The notes: a model not told the origin generated them from the sequence alone. A DNA stretch of 64,000 bases from Saccharomonospora azurea NA-128 (GCF_000231055.2 NZ_CM001466.1:2430018-2494017), one strand, 5' to 3'. Numbered from the stretch's first letter, positions 28,885-38,419 are shown. Made by a program: numbers and translations.

Positions 28885-29658
28885 TCAGGTGTGTTTCTGG
28901 TTCAGCACGTCGTCGAAGAAACCCAGCAGCGCAGGCCACACACCCGGGATCAGCAGCACCCCGAGCACGGCGAACACCGGGAACAGGAACGCCGTCTCGA
29001 CCTTGGTACCGGTGCTGAACCGCAGCGACTTCGGCGGCCGCAGCTCGTACCACGTCTCGCCCGCGATGGGGATGGGGAAGAGGAAGGGACAGCCGGATTC
29101 GGTGAGCGCGTCGCCGAGGCAGTGGGTGAAGCAGCCCAACGCGACCGCGATCCCGAGAAGCCCGGACACCGAGTCGAGTTGCGCGAGCGCGTCGGGACTG
29201 TTCTCGACGACCCACCACACCACGGCCCCGCACGCCACGGGCAGCAGCCAGTCTCCGAGCGCGTCCTCGGCGAGCAGCAGGCCGAACACCACGACACCCA
29301 CGACGACCCAGGGACCGCCCACGGCCGTGCCCCACGCCGTCGCACCACCGAGCAGGAGCGCGAACAGCAGCGTGTGGGACAGATGCCGGTGGCTGCCCTT
29401 CTTCCGTTCGTCTCGCGGCCCCTTCGTCAGCTGGTAGAAGGACGCCGACGCCTTCCGGAGCAGCCACGACAGTGCTCCCGTCACCGGACCGAGCAGCTTC
29501 GAGGCACGCGCGCCGGGATGATCCAGGTCCGGCAGCAGCGCGTAGCCCGCGGTCGTCGCGGCGAACACGAGTGCCTGCGAGAGCGTGGTGATACCCACCG
29601 CAGGCGCTACCGCCAGGCCGGCGCACCAGCCGGTCAACGCATGGGTGCGACCCATCAT
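28885..29658 (-). CDS. YdjM-type membrane-bound metal-dependent hydrolase
   Basis: A 257-residue multi-pass protein of the LexA-binding/YdjM family (PF04307). Conserved motifs are MGRTHALTGW at the start, LLPDLDHPGA, GSHRHLSHTLLFA and LGDALTESG, which supply the putative metal ligands among about five membrane segments. Family members are thought to act on membrane lipids or as hydrolases, but no substrate is established. ATG 29658 or 29655 both fit; no strong ribosome-binding site. Confidence 0.82.
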   Translation of the reverse strand: MMGRTHALTGWCAGLAVAPAVGITTLSQALVFAATTAGYALLPDLDHPGARASKLLGPVTGALSWLLRKASASFYQLTKGPRDERKKGSHRHLSHTLLFALLLGGATAWGTAVGGPWVVVGVVVFGLLLAEDALGDWLLPVACGAVVWWVVENSPDALAQLDSVSGLLGIAVALGCFTHCLGDALTESGCPFLFPIPIAGETWYELRPPKSLRFSTGTKVETAFLFPVFAVLGVLLIPGVWPALLGFFDDVLNQKHT

Positions 29659-29883
29659 GGGAGTCGAGAACCTTCCAGCAGTCGGTCGGGGACACGGTCG
29701 AACATCGACTGTGATCAGTCTCCCCGACCGAGCACGCGCAGTGATCAACACCCCTGTCCTGGACGCGGATCGTACGCAGTGCCCCCTACGAAAGTCGGTA
29801 ATTCAGCGCCGAGCCGTCCGGATGTGAAACGTCTGTGAGTCCGCTGAGGATGATCGATCCAAATATTCGTTGGAGGTCACCTA

Positions 29884-32800
29884 GTGGCAAGACAACCGTG
29901 GATGAGACGGATAGGCGTCGCCACGGCGGTGAGCGCCGTCGCGGTGCTGGGGCTCGGGGTGCCCCAGGCTTCGGGCCAGCAGCAGGAGATCCCGCCGCAG
30001 GCGGAGCCTGGTGAGGAGCTCGACCACGAGGACCAGATCCTGCTGGAACAGGCCGAGAAGGAGGGCAGGTCCACCGTCACACTGCTCGTCGCCGCCGAAC
30101 CCGGCAAGGCGGCGGCCGCCAAGGGCGAGCTGTCCTCGCTGGGCGGCAGGGTGCAGAAGACGGACGCCGACCTCGACTACCTGAAGGTCACGGTGCCGCT
30201 CGCGGCGGCAGAGCAGGCGCAGAAGCTCCGTTCGGTGAAGGCCGTCGACGTCGACGGGCTGATCGCCAGGGACGAGCCCGAGCCGCTCGGCGTGACCGAC
30301 CCCCTCCCGCAGCCCGCACCGGACGCCACGACACCCAAGAGCAACCCGTACCTGCCGACGCAGGACACCAAGGCCGCCCGGTTCAGCCAGCTGTTCCCGT
30401 TCTGGGACGGCCGCGGCACCACCATCGCGATCCTCGACAGCGGTGTCGACCTCGACCACCCGGCGCTGGCCGAGACCAGCACCGGCGAGCGCAAGATCGT
30501 CGACTGGTACACGGCCAACTCCCCCGACTCCGGCGACGGCACGTGGGTGAGGCTGTCGGAGGAGACCTACTCGGGCACGTTCACGGCGCAGGGCCGCGAG
30601 TGGACCGCGCCGGAAGGCGAGTTCACCTTCGGCGTGTTCGACGAGACCGCCCAGGACCTCGGCTCCGGCAGCAGCGAGCTGGAAGGTGACGTCAACCGCG
30701 ACGGCGACCGCGAGGACAGCTGGGGCGTGCTGGTCGACACCGCGTCGATGGAGGTCCGCGTCGACCTCGACGGTGACGGCGACTTCACCGACGAGAAGGC
30801 GATGCGGGACTACAAGGTCGACCACGACGTCGGCTTCTTCGGCGAGGACGACCCGGACACCGAGGTCGTCGACCGCATGGCGTTCGTCGTGCAGACCGAC
30901 CAGCCGGGCTACGTCAACATCGGCCTGTCCGCGGGCGCGCACGGCTCGCACGTCGCGGGCATCGCCGCGGGCAACGACCTGTTCGGCGGCAAGATGGACG
31001 GCGCGGCTCCCGGCGCGAAGCTGATGTCGGTGAAGGCCTGCCTGTCGACCCCGTCGTGCACGTCGAGCGGCCTGGTGGACGGCGTCATCTACGCGGCCGA
31101 GAACGGCGCCGACGTCGTCAACATCTCGATCGGCGGCCTGCCTGCCCTGAACGACGGCAACAACGCTCGCGCCGAGCTGTACAACCGGATCATCGACACC
31201 TACGACGTGCAGCTGTTCATCTCGGCAGGCAACAGCGGCGCCGGGGCGAACTCCGTGGGTGACCCGTCCGTGGCAACCGACGCCCTGAGCGTCGGCTCCT
31301 ACATCAGCGAGGCCACGTGGCTCGCCAACTACGGTTCCGAGTCCGCGACCAAGGAGAGCCTGCACCCGTTCTCGTCGCGCGGGCCGCGGGAGGACGGCGG
31401 GTTCAAGCCCAACCTCGTCGCCCCGGGCGCCGCGGTGGCGACCACGCCGAGGTGGCAGCCGGGCGGCCCCGTGCCGGGCACGTACGAGCTGCCCCCGGGC
31501 TACAGCATGCTGAACGGCACGTCGATGGCCGCCCCGCAGGCCACGGGCTCGGGCGCGCTGCTGGTGAGCGCCTACAAGTCGTTGTACGGCAAGCGTCCCG
31601 ACGCGTCGGTGCTGCGGTCGGCGCTGACCTCGACCGCGCGGTTCGTGGACGACATCCCGGCGTACGCGCAGGGCGCCGGCCTCATCGACACGGTGCGGGC
31701 GCTCGACGTGCTCCGCAGCAAGGAACACGCCGACGTCACCACGTCCGTCGAGGTCAACACCGTTCTCTCCCACCAGTTGTCCACTCCGGACACCGGCGTC
31801 GGTATCCACGACCGGGAGGGCGTGCGCGTCGGCGAGAACTACACCCGCACCTACACCCTCACGCGGACCAGCGGTGCGAAGCAGCCGGTGAACTACCGCG
31901 TCAGCTGGGTCGGCAACGACGGCACGTTCTCGTCGAAGAAGACGGTGAAGCTGCCGCTCGACAAGCCGGTGACCTTCGACGTGAAGGTCAAGCCGACCGA
32001 GGCGGGTGTGCACTCGGCGCTGCTGCGTCTGGACGACCGCCGCACCGTGGGCTACGACGTCCAGACCATGAACGTCGTGTTCGCGGCCCAGGAGTTCGCC
32101 GAGCAGGACGGGTTCACCACCGAGGCGTCGGGCACCGTCGGGCGCAACCAGGTGCAGAGCACGTTCGTGCGCGTGCCCGAGGGCACGGCGTCGCTGAAGA
32201 TCGACATGCGGGCGGGTGGCGAGTCGGGCGAGGGCCAGGTGCGCTTCGTCCGCTACGACCCCACCGGCATTCCCGTCGACTCCACGTCGTCGCTGAACTG
32301 CTTCAACCCCGACGCCGGCGGCGGCTGCGCGGGCGGCACGGCCACCAGCCGCACCGTCACCGACCCCATGCCGGGCGTGTGGGAGATCGTCGTCGAGGCG
32401 CGCCGCACGTCCGACGCGCCCACGTCGGACTGGTCGCTGGCGATGGCGGTGCAGGGCGCCTCGGTCGAGCCGAACCCGGACGTGCTGCCGGAGGCGGCGC
32501 TGGGTGAGCCCGTGTCACGCGAGTACACGGTGACGAACACCCTGGGTGCCTTCACCGGCGCGCTCACGGGCGTGCCGCTCGACAGCGCCCGCAAGGAGCG
32601 TCCGAGCATCGGGGAGGGCGAGGTGCAGTCCTACGACGTCACCGTGCCCGAAGGCGCCGGGTCGCTGACCGCCACCATCGGCTCCACCTCCGACGGCGGC
32701 GCGGACCTCGACCTGTTCGTCTACGACTGCACGTCGGGCGACTGCGTGCTGGCCGACTACACCGCCGACGGCGACTCCGAGGAGTCGGTGACGGTGGCGA

Positions 32801-33090
32801 AGCCGGCGGCCGGGACCTGGCGGGTGGAGATCGACGCCTACTCGGTCCCGTCCGGCACCACCGAGTTCGACTACCTCGACAGCTACGCGGTGGACGGCCT
32901 GGGCGCCGTCGAGGTCACCGACGAGGCCGCCGAGCGGGCCACCGGCAGCACGTGGACCGTGCCGGCCACGGTGACCGCGACAGCGGACCCCGGTGACGGC
33001 CGTGTCCTGCGGGGTGTCCTCGCGGTGCGCACCGTCGACGACCTGCGCGTCGGCAGCGCCGAAGTGATCGTCGAGTCGGTCACCGGCTGA
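29884..33090 (+). CDS. Secreted subtilisin-family (S8) serine protease
   Basis: A 1068-residue exported protease. Signal peptide about 1-31, then an I9-like propeptide region (about 60-130). Catalytic residues are Asp185 (ILDSGVDLDHP), His353 (AHGSHVAG) and Ser547 (NGTSMAAP). A long insert between Asp and His holds DVNRDGDRED and DLDGDGDFTDE, resembling calcium-binding loops. The C-terminal 450 residues are strand-rich with a pre-peptidase-like module (DLDLFVYDCTSGDC). GTG 29884 follows GGAGG. Likely a nutritional or processing exoprotease. Confidence 0.92.
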   Translation: MARQPWMRRIGVATAVSAVAVLGLGVPQASGQQQEIPPQAEPGEELDHEDQILLEQAEKEGRSTVTLLVAAEPGKAAAAKGELSSLGGRVQKTDADLDYLKVTVPLAAAEQAQKLRSVKAVDVDGLIARDEPEPLGVTDPLPQPAPDATTPKSNPYLPTQDTKAARFSQLFPFWDGRGTTIAILDSGVDLDHPALAETSTGERKIVDWYTANSPDSGDGTWVRLSEETYSGTFTAQGREWTAPEGEFTFGVFDETAQDLGSGSSELEGDVNRDGDREDSWGVLVDTASMEVRVDLDGDGDFTDEKAMRDYKVDHDVGFFGEDDPDTEVVDRMAFVVQTDQPGYVNIGLSAGAHGSHVAGIAAGNDLFGGKMDGAAPGAKLMSVKACLSTPSCTSSGLVDGVIYAAENGADVVNISIGGLPALNDGNNARAELYNRIIDTYDVQLFISAGNSGAGANSVGDPSVATDALSVGSYISEATWLANYGSESATKESLHPFSSRGPREDGGFKPNLVAPGAAVATTPRWQPGGPVPGTYELPPGYSMLNGTSMAAPQATGSGALLVSAYKSLYGKRPDASVLRSALTSTARFVDDIPAYAQGAGLIDTVRALDVLRSKEHADVTTSVEVNTVLSHQLSTPDTGVGIHDREGVRVGENYTRTYTLTRTSGAKQPVNYRVSWVGNDGTFSSKKTVKLPLDKPVTFDVKVKPTEAGVHSALLRLDDRRTVGYDVQTMNVVFAAQEFAEQDGFTTEASGTVGRNQVQSTFVRVPEGTASLKIDMRAGGESGEGQVRFVRYDPTGIPVDSTSSLNCFNPDAGGGCAGGTATSRTVTDPMPGVWEIVVEARRTSDAPTSDWSLAMAVQGASVEPNPDVLPEAALGEPVSREYTVTNTLGAFTGALTGVPLDSARKERPSIGEGEVQSYDVTVPEGAGSLTATIGSTSDGGADLDLFVYDCTSGDCVLADYTADGDSEESVTVAKPAAGTWRVEIDAYSVPSGTTEFDYLDSYAVDGLGAVEVTDEAAERATGSTWTVPATVTATADPGDGRVLRGVLAVRTVDDLRVGSAEVIVESVTG

Positions 33091-33102
33091 CGTCCTGCAC
33101 AC

Positions 33103-33142
33103 CGATCAGCCGGGTGCGGCCCCCGCCGTGCCCGGCTGATCG
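33103..33142 (+). terminator. Hairpin terminator of the subtilisin gene
   Basis: CGATCAGCCGGG pairs with CCCGGCTGATCG, a 12-bp stem, 13 bases after the stop codon. Confidence 0.8.
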
Positions 33143-33191
33143 CGTTCTCCGCCCCGGCATTCTCCCGGGGCACGCCGGGTACCCGGCGCCC

Positions 33192-34649
33192 ATGGCGTCT
33201 CGACTCGACCCGTACCGGGCGAAGCGCAGGAAGGGCCGGACTCCCGAGCCGCTGCCCGAGGACGCCGGCTCCGGTGCGCCCGATCGCGGTCCGGGCGAGC
33301 GCTTCGTCATCCACGAACACCACGCCCGCCGACTGCACTGGGACGTCCGCCTGGAGCGGGACGGCGTGCTGGTGTCCTTCGCCGTTCCCAAGGGCCTGCC
33401 CGAGGAACCGGGCACCGTGCGTCTCGCCGTCCACACCGAGGACCACCCGCTCGACTACGCCACGTTCTCCGGCGAGATCCCGAAGGGCGAATACGGCGCG
33501 GGTCGCATGACGATCTGGGACCAGGGCGAGTACGAGACCGTCAAATGGACCGACCGGGAAGTGTCGGTGGTGCTCCACGGCGAACGCGTGGACGGTCGCT
33601 ACGTGTTCTTCCGCTCGCGGGGTTCCGACGCCGACGACCGCGACGGCAAGGACTGGAACGTCATCCGCTCCGACCCGCCCGGCGACCCCGAGTGGACCGC
33701 CCTGCCCCCGGCCATGAAGCCCATGCTCGCCGTCGCGGGAACACTGCCCGAGGACGACGCCGCCTACGGTTACGAGTTCAAGTGGGACGGCGTCCGCGCG
33801 CTGACCCGTGTCGAAGGCGGGCGCGCGACGCTGTTCTCCCGCCGCGGCGAAGACATCAGCGCCGTCTACCCGGAACTGCGGGCGCTGGGCGAGCAACTCG
33901 GCAGCACCCAGGTCTGGCTGGACGGCGAGATCGTGGCCCTGCGGGACGGGCGGCCGAGTTTCGCCGCGTTGCAGAGTCGCATGCAGGCCGGCGAGCCGCG
34001 GGCCCGCCGCCTGTCGCGGCAGGTTCCCGTCACCTACCTCGTGTTCGACCTCCTCCATCTCGACGGCCACTCGTGCCTCGACCTGCCCTACCGGCACCGG
34101 CGCGACCTCCTGGAGAAACTGGAGATCGGCGGCGAGCACTGGCAGGTGCCGCCCTGGTTCTCCGGCGGCGGCAGCGCCGTGGTGGAGGCCGCGGCCGAGC
34201 AGGAGCTGGAGGGCGTCATCGCCAAACGGCTCGACTCGCCCTACCGCCCCGGGGAACGACACGGCTCCTGGCTCAAGATCACCGACCTGCTGACGTGCGA
34301 GGTGGTCATCGGTGGCTGGCGTCCCGGCGAGGGCCGACGGGCCGACACCTTCGGCTCGCTCATGCTCGGTCTCCCACGTCCCGACGGGCTGCACTACGTC
34401 GGCCAGGTGGGCACCGGCTTCGACGACGACACTCTGCGCACCCTCGCGTCCCGGCTACGCCGCCTGGAACGGCGGACCTCGCCTTTCACCACACCACTGC
34501 CCCGCGACCGAGCCGCCGGCGCCCACTGGGTGAGCCCGAAACTCGTGGGCGAGGTGGCGTTCAAGGCCTGGACCGACGAGGGCAGACTCCGCGCCCCCGC
34601 CTGGCGCGGCCTGCGCCCCGACCGCACCCCCGAGGAGTTGATCCGATGA
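33192..34649 (+). CDS. ligD: ATP-dependent DNA ligase with LigD phosphoesterase domain
   Basis: A 485-residue protein: 3'-phosphoesterase domain at about 37-150 (FVIHEHHARRLHWDVRLE; IPKGEYGAG) followed by an ATP ligase domain with nucleotidyl Lys197 in EFKWDGVR, the motif LDGEIVAL, and GVIAKRLDSPY with the oligonucleotide-binding fold behind it. This is the end-cleaning and sealing half of bacterial non-homologous end joining. The polymerase half is a separate gene that overlaps this stop. No ku gene is in the window. Confidence 0.92.
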   Translation: MASRLDPYRAKRRKGRTPEPLPEDAGSGAPDRGPGERFVIHEHHARRLHWDVRLERDGVLVSFAVPKGLPEEPGTVRLAVHTEDHPLDYATFSGEIPKGEYGAGRMTIWDQGEYETVKWTDREVSVVLHGERVDGRYVFFRSRGSDADDRDGKDWNVIRSDPPGDPEWTALPPAMKPMLAVAGTLPEDDAAYGYEFKWDGVRALTRVEGGRATLFSRRGEDISAVYPELRALGEQLGSTQVWLDGEIVALRDGRPSFAALQSRMQAGEPRARRLSRQVPVTYLVFDLLHLDGHSCLDLPYRHRRDLLEKLEIGGEHWQVPPWFSGGGSAVVEAAAEQELEGVIAKRLDSPYRPGERHGSWLKITDLLTCEVVIGGWRPGEGRRADTFGSLMLGLPRPDGLHYVGQVGTGFDDDTLRTLASRLRRLERRTSPFTTPLPRDRAAGAHWVSPKLVGEVAFKAWTDEGRLRAPAWRGLRPDRTPEELIR

Positions 34650-35557
34650 CCGACACCCCCACACTCGTCGACGTCGGAGGCCGCCGCCTCCGGATGTCCA
34701 ACTTGGACAAGGTGTTCTACCCCGAGTCGGGATTCACGAAGGGGCAGGTCATCGACTACTACGTGCGCGTGGCCCCCGTGCTGCTGCCGCACGTGAAGGA
34801 CCGTCCGCTGACGTTGAAGCGCTACCCCAACGGCGTGGAGGCCAAGTCCTTCTTCGAGAAGAACGTCTCCGGCCACGCTCCCGACTGGGTCCGCACCGTG
34901 ACCATCGAGACACCCGGCAGCTCACGCGGCGCCGAGAGCGCGGACTTCGCGCTCGTGCAGGACCTGCCGACGCTGGTGTGGGCAGCACACCTTGCCGGCA
35001 TCGAACTGCACATTCCCCAGTGGACGGTCGGTCCACGCGGCGGGCAACGCACTCCCGACCTGCTCGTGTTCGACCTCGACCCCGGCGCCCCCGCCACGAT
35101 CGTCGAGTGCTGCGAGGTCGCCCTGTGGCTGCGCGACGAACTCGCCGACGACGGCCTGACCGCCTACCCCAAGACGAGCGGGTCGAAGGGCCTGCAGCTC
35201 TACGCCCCCGTCCGCACGCGCTCCGCCTCGCGCACCGGCGAGTACGCCAAGAAGTTGGCCGAGAAACTCGAGAAGGAGCATCCCGACCTCGTGGTGTCGC
35301 GGATGGCGAAGAACCTGCGCGGCGGCAAGGTGCTCATCGACTGGAGCCAGAACAACCCGAAGAAGACCACGGTGGCCCCGTACTCCCTGCGCGCGAGGCC
35401 CGCTCCCACCGTCTCCACGCCCGTGACGTGGCGGGAGGTCGAATCCTGCCGCGAACCGGACGACCTGCGCTTCCTGGCCGACGAGGTGCTCGACCGCGTC
35501 GACGACCTCGGCGACCTCTTCGAACCCCTCCTCGCCGAGGACCGCCCGTCACTGTGA
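34646..35557 (+). CDS. ligD: Non-homologous end-joining polymerase (LigD polymerase domain)
   Basis: A 303-residue primase-polymerase of the LigD POL family. Metal-binding aspartates are in LLVFDLDPG; SGSKGLQLYAPV and the C-terminal VLIDWSQNNPKKTTVAPYSLR are signatures of the family. It fills gaps and adds nucleotides at broken ends. The ATG overlaps the ligase stop, so the two parts of LigD, fused in Mycobacterium, are made as coupled separate chains here. Confidence 0.93.
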   Translation: MTDTPTLVDVGGRRLRMSNLDKVFYPESGFTKGQVIDYYVRVAPVLLPHVKDRPLTLKRYPNGVEAKSFFEKNVSGHAPDWVRTVTIETPGSSRGAESADFALVQDLPTLVWAAHLAGIELHIPQWTVGPRGGQRTPDLLVFDLDPGAPATIVECCEVALWLRDELADDGLTAYPKTSGSKGLQLYAPVRTRSASRTGEYAKKLAEKLEKEHPDLVVSRMAKNLRGGKVLIDWSQNNPKKTTVAPYSLRARPAPTVSTPVTWREVESCREPDDLRFLADEVLDRVDDLGDLFEPLLAEDRPSL

Positions 35558-35558
35558 C

Positions 35559-35665
35559 CCCGACCATCGTGTCCGCGACCTGCGTACGCGTGTCGGCGCC
35601 CTGCGACGCGAACACGCGTACGGGAAGTGCGAACATGCGTGCGTAACTCGCGGACACGATGGTCA
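35559..35665. repeat. Dispersed 21-bp repeat, locus 3, within a long palindrome
   Basis: GACCATCGTGTCCGCGA (35562-35578) is exactly inverted at 35648-35664. Between them are units GCGAACACGCGTACGGGAAGT and GCGAACATGCGTGCGTAACTC and, in the other orientation, TGCGTACGCGTGTCGGC. It separates two convergent genes and can fold as a terminator. Confidence 0.8.
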
Positions 35666-36388
35666 GGTGAGGGTGTCGTCGAGGAAGGCCAGGGTGCGGC
35701 CCCAGGCCAGGTCAGCGGCGTCGGCGTCGTAGAACGAGGGCGCGTCGAAGTTCGAGAACGCATGCCCGGCCGCGTAGCGGTGCACCGCGATGTCGGGCCG
35801 GTTCGCCACGGCGGCCTCGACCGCCGCGATCTGCGCCCGGGAGATGTACGGGTCGTCGTCTCCGAAGTGGAACAGCATCGGGCACTCGATGTCGCTCGCG
35901 AGCGCGAGGTGGTCGTGCACGGCGGAGCCGTAGTACGACACGACGGCGTCGGGCCCCCGGCCGTCCACCCGCGCGGACGTGGCGAACAGGTACGCGAGCG
36001 TGCCTCCGAGGCAGAAGCCCACGGCACCCGCGCGCGGCGAACATCCGGGATCGGCCCGCACGTGCGCGAGGGTCGCGGTCATGTCCTGCACGGCGAGCTC
36101 GTAGTCCAGCCGAGTCGCGAGTTCCATACCCTCCGCGAGCCCGGTCTCGTCCCGTCTCTCGAACCCCGGTTTCAACCGCCAGAACATGTCCGGAACGACG
36201 GCGTGGAACCCGTTGTCCGCCAGGCGGACCGCGAGCTGCCGCATGTTGTCGTTGACGCCGAAGACCTCCTGGAACAGCACCACGGCAGGAGCCGGACTCC
36301 GATCGGGAACCGCGACGAACGCGCGGAAGGTCTGTTCCGCGGAGGCGTGGGCATCGACGGTGATGTTGTCGTAACGGCTCGTGACCAT
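35663..36388 (-). CDS. Dienelactone hydrolase family protein
   Basis: A 241-residue alpha/beta hydrolase. The triad is Cys126 in GFCLGG, an aspartate in GDDDPYI (about 178) and His209 in AGHAFSN, which is the carboxymethylenebutenolidase arrangement. FQEVFGVND is also typical. ATG 36388 is used; the frame is open well upstream but without homology. Related enzymes open dienelactones from chloro-aromatic breakdown or act as general esterases; no aromatic operon adjoins it. Confidence 0.88.
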   Translation of the reverse strand: MVTSRYDNITVDAHASAEQTFRAFVAVPDRSPAPAVVLFQEVFGVNDNMRQLAVRLADNGFHAVVPDMFWRLKPGFERRDETGLAEGMELATRLDYELAVQDMTATLAHVRADPGCSPRAGAVGFCLGGTLAYLFATSARVDGRGPDAVVSYYGSAVHDHLALASDIECPMLFHFGDDDPYISRAQIAAVEAAVANRPDIAVHRYAAGHAFSNFDAPSFYDADAADLAWGRTLAFLDDTLT

Positions 36389-36478
36389 CGCTCGATCTTC
36401 ACGGTCCGGAGCGGACGTGCCAACACCAACGCGCCCAGCGTCACGTTTGCGGGGGCTGCCGTCGGCGTACCCGAGGAC

Positions 36479-36484
36479 TATGCT
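36479..36484 (+). promoter_or_regulatory. Predicted -10 hexamer, leaderless type
   Basis: TATGCT ends 7 bases before ATG 36492 of the phosphatase-kinase gene, which has no ribosome-binding site. Confidence 0.4.
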
Positions 36485-36491
36485 CGCCTCT

Positions 36492-38105
36492 ATGCCACGG
36501 GCGGTCGACAAGAACAAAGCTGAGGACCGCCTGCGTCGGATCGAGGCGGTCACGGACTCGGACCTGGCACACCTGCAGGTGGAAGACGTGCTCCAAGTGC
36601 TTCTGGACCGGGTTCGGGAGAACCTCGATGCCGACACAGCGACGATTCTTCTTCTCGACGCCTCCGGACAACAGCTCGTCGCCACCGCGTCCTCCGGGAT
36701 CGAAGAAGAGGTGCGCCAGGGTGTCCGCGTCCGCGTCGGGGAGGGCTTCGCGGGGCGCATCGCCGCTGACCTGAAGCCGTACCTCATCAACGAGGTCAGC
36801 GAGAACACCGTGGTCAATCCACTGCTGTGGCGGAAGGGCATCCAGACGCTCGTCGGTGTGCCGCTGCTCAGCGAGGGCAGGTTGCTCGGCATCCTCCACG
36901 TGGGCACGTTGCGTGACCGGGAGTTCGACGAGAACGACGTCCAGTGGTTGCGGGTCGCCGCCGACCGCATCGCGATCCACCTGAACAGCCAGCTGACCGC
37001 CACCGAACGCAACGCCGCGACGACGCTGCAGCGCTCGCTGCTGCCGAGCAAGCTGCCCCGGATCCCCGGCCTCGACTTCGGGGCGCGCTACGTCCCCGGC
37101 GAGCGCCTGGAGATCAGCGGCGACTGGTACGACGTCTTCACCGTGCCGTCGGGCCGGTTGTGCATGGCCATCGGCGACGTGGTGGGCCGGGGTCTGTCCG
37201 CCGCGATGGTGATGGGACGACTGCGCACCGCGGTCCGCGCGCACGCGTTGGACAGCGACGATCCGGCCGAGGTGCTGTCCAAGGTCGATCGACACGTCCG
37301 GCATTTCGAGCCCGAGACGATGGCGACGGTCGCCTTCGGCATCTGGGAGCCGTCGTTCGAGGCGGTGCACCTGTCGCTCGCCGGCCATCTTCCGCCGGTG
37401 GTGGCGGCGGAGGGCGAACCGAGCCGACTCGTCAACGAGGCACCGGTCGACGCGCCGATCGGGGTCAGCTCGGCCCCCCAGCGCCGCCGGCGGGTCACCG
37501 TGCCCATCCCCCACGGTGCGAGCCTGCTGTTCTACACCGACGGACTGGTGGAACGCCGCGACCGCCCGCTCGAGGAAGGACTGGCCGCGCTGTGCGAGGC
37601 CGCCCGCACCGGTCCCGCCGACCTGCTGTGCGCGGAGGTCATGAGCAAGCTCGTCGGCACGGAGGTGCCGACGGACGACATCGCCGTGCTCGCCGTGCGG
37701 AGGCAGACGCCCAGTGCCCCGCACAAGCTCGACCTGGAGATCGACGCCGTTCCGGAGGCACTCGCCGACGTCCGTTCCGAACTTCGGCGGTGGCTGCCCA
37801 ACGTGGGTGCTTCGGAGGACGACGTGGCCGACCTGCTCATCGCCGTCGGCGAGGCCGTCGCCAACTCGATCGAGCACGCCTACGGCCCCCAGGGCGGTAA
37901 GGTGGAGATCCATTTGGAGGCGCACAACCGCGAAGTGCAGATCGGTGTCTGCGACACGGGGACGTGGCGCGCCGCGCGAGGCACCCACCGCGGGCGGGGC
38001 ACGCAGCTCATGCGTCAGCTCTGTGACGAGGTGACCATCGACCACGAGCAAGCGGGCACCTGCGTCGTCCTGCGCAAGCAACTGTCGGAAGGCGAATCCG
38101 CATGA
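36492..38105 (+). CDS. GAF-SpoIIE phosphatase-HATPase kinase fusion
   Basis: A 537-residue signalling protein: a GAF sensor at about 30-165, a PP2C/SpoIIE phosphatase at about 180-390 (SGDWYDVF; IGDVVGRG; TDDIAVLAV), and a C-terminal RsbW-like histidine-kinase ATPase at about 405-535 (N-box LLIAVGEAVANSIEHAYG). Such proteins join the two opposing enzymes of sigma-factor partner switching. The stop overlaps the start of a STAS antagonist, its likely substrate. Upstream ATG 36480 is possible, but it would disrupt the -10 spacing. Confidence 0.88.
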   Translation: MPRAVDKNKAEDRLRRIEAVTDSDLAHLQVEDVLQVLLDRVRENLDADTATILLLDASGQQLVATASSGIEEEVRQGVRVRVGEGFAGRIAADLKPYLINEVSENTVVNPLLWRKGIQTLVGVPLLSEGRLLGILHVGTLRDREFDENDVQWLRVAADRIAIHLNSQLTATERNAATTLQRSLLPSKLPRIPGLDFGARYVPGERLEISGDWYDVFTVPSGRLCMAIGDVVGRGLSAAMVMGRLRTAVRAHALDSDDPAEVLSKVDRHVRHFEPETMATVAFGIWEPSFEAVHLSLAGHLPPVVAAEGEPSRLVNEAPVDAPIGVSSAPQRRRRVTVPIPHGASLLFYTDGLVERRDRPLEEGLAALCEAARTGPADLLCAEVMSKLVGTEVPTDDIAVLAVRRQTPSAPHKLDLEIDAVPEALADVRSELRRWLPNVGASEDDVADLLIAVGEAVANSIEHAYGPQGGKVEIHLEAHNREVQIGVCDTGTWRAARGTHRGRGTQLMRQLCDEVTIDHEQAGTCVVLRKQLSEGESA

Positions 38106-38419
38106 CCGAGGCGAACGTCGAGGTCCGCTCGGACGGCGACACGGTGGAGATCCTGCTGACGGGCGAGATCGACCTGTCGAACAGCGACCTGATCCGCGAG
38201 AAGATCTTCGCCTCCATCGACAACCACCTCGTCGCCGTGAAGATCGACCTCGGCGGCCTGACCTACATCGACAGCGCGGGACTGCGGATTCTCTTCGCGC
38301 TCGCCGAGCGCCTCCGGCTGTTGCAGACCGAGTGCAGCATCCACGCTCCGCCGGGCACGCCGACCCGGCGGGTGCTGGAGCTGTCGGGCATGACGGCCGT
38401 CGCGGAGGTCAGGCCCTGA
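38102..38419 (+). CDS. STAS-domain anti-sigma factor antagonist
   Basis: A 105-residue RsbV/SpoIIAA-like protein. The phosphorylatable serine is Ser58 in TYIDSAGLRIL, and TGEIDLSN is the usual N-terminal strand-turn. It is coupled to the phosphatase-kinase by an ATGA overlap. When dephosphorylated it should bind an anti-sigma kinase and free a stress sigma factor; the kinase domain could be that of the upstream protein. No sigma-B gene adjoins it. Confidence 0.92.
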   Translation: MTEANVEVRSDGDTVEILLTGEIDLSNSDLIREKIFASIDNHLVAVKIDLGGLTYIDSAGLRILFALAERLRLLQTECSIHAPPGTPTRRVLELSGMTAVAEVRP

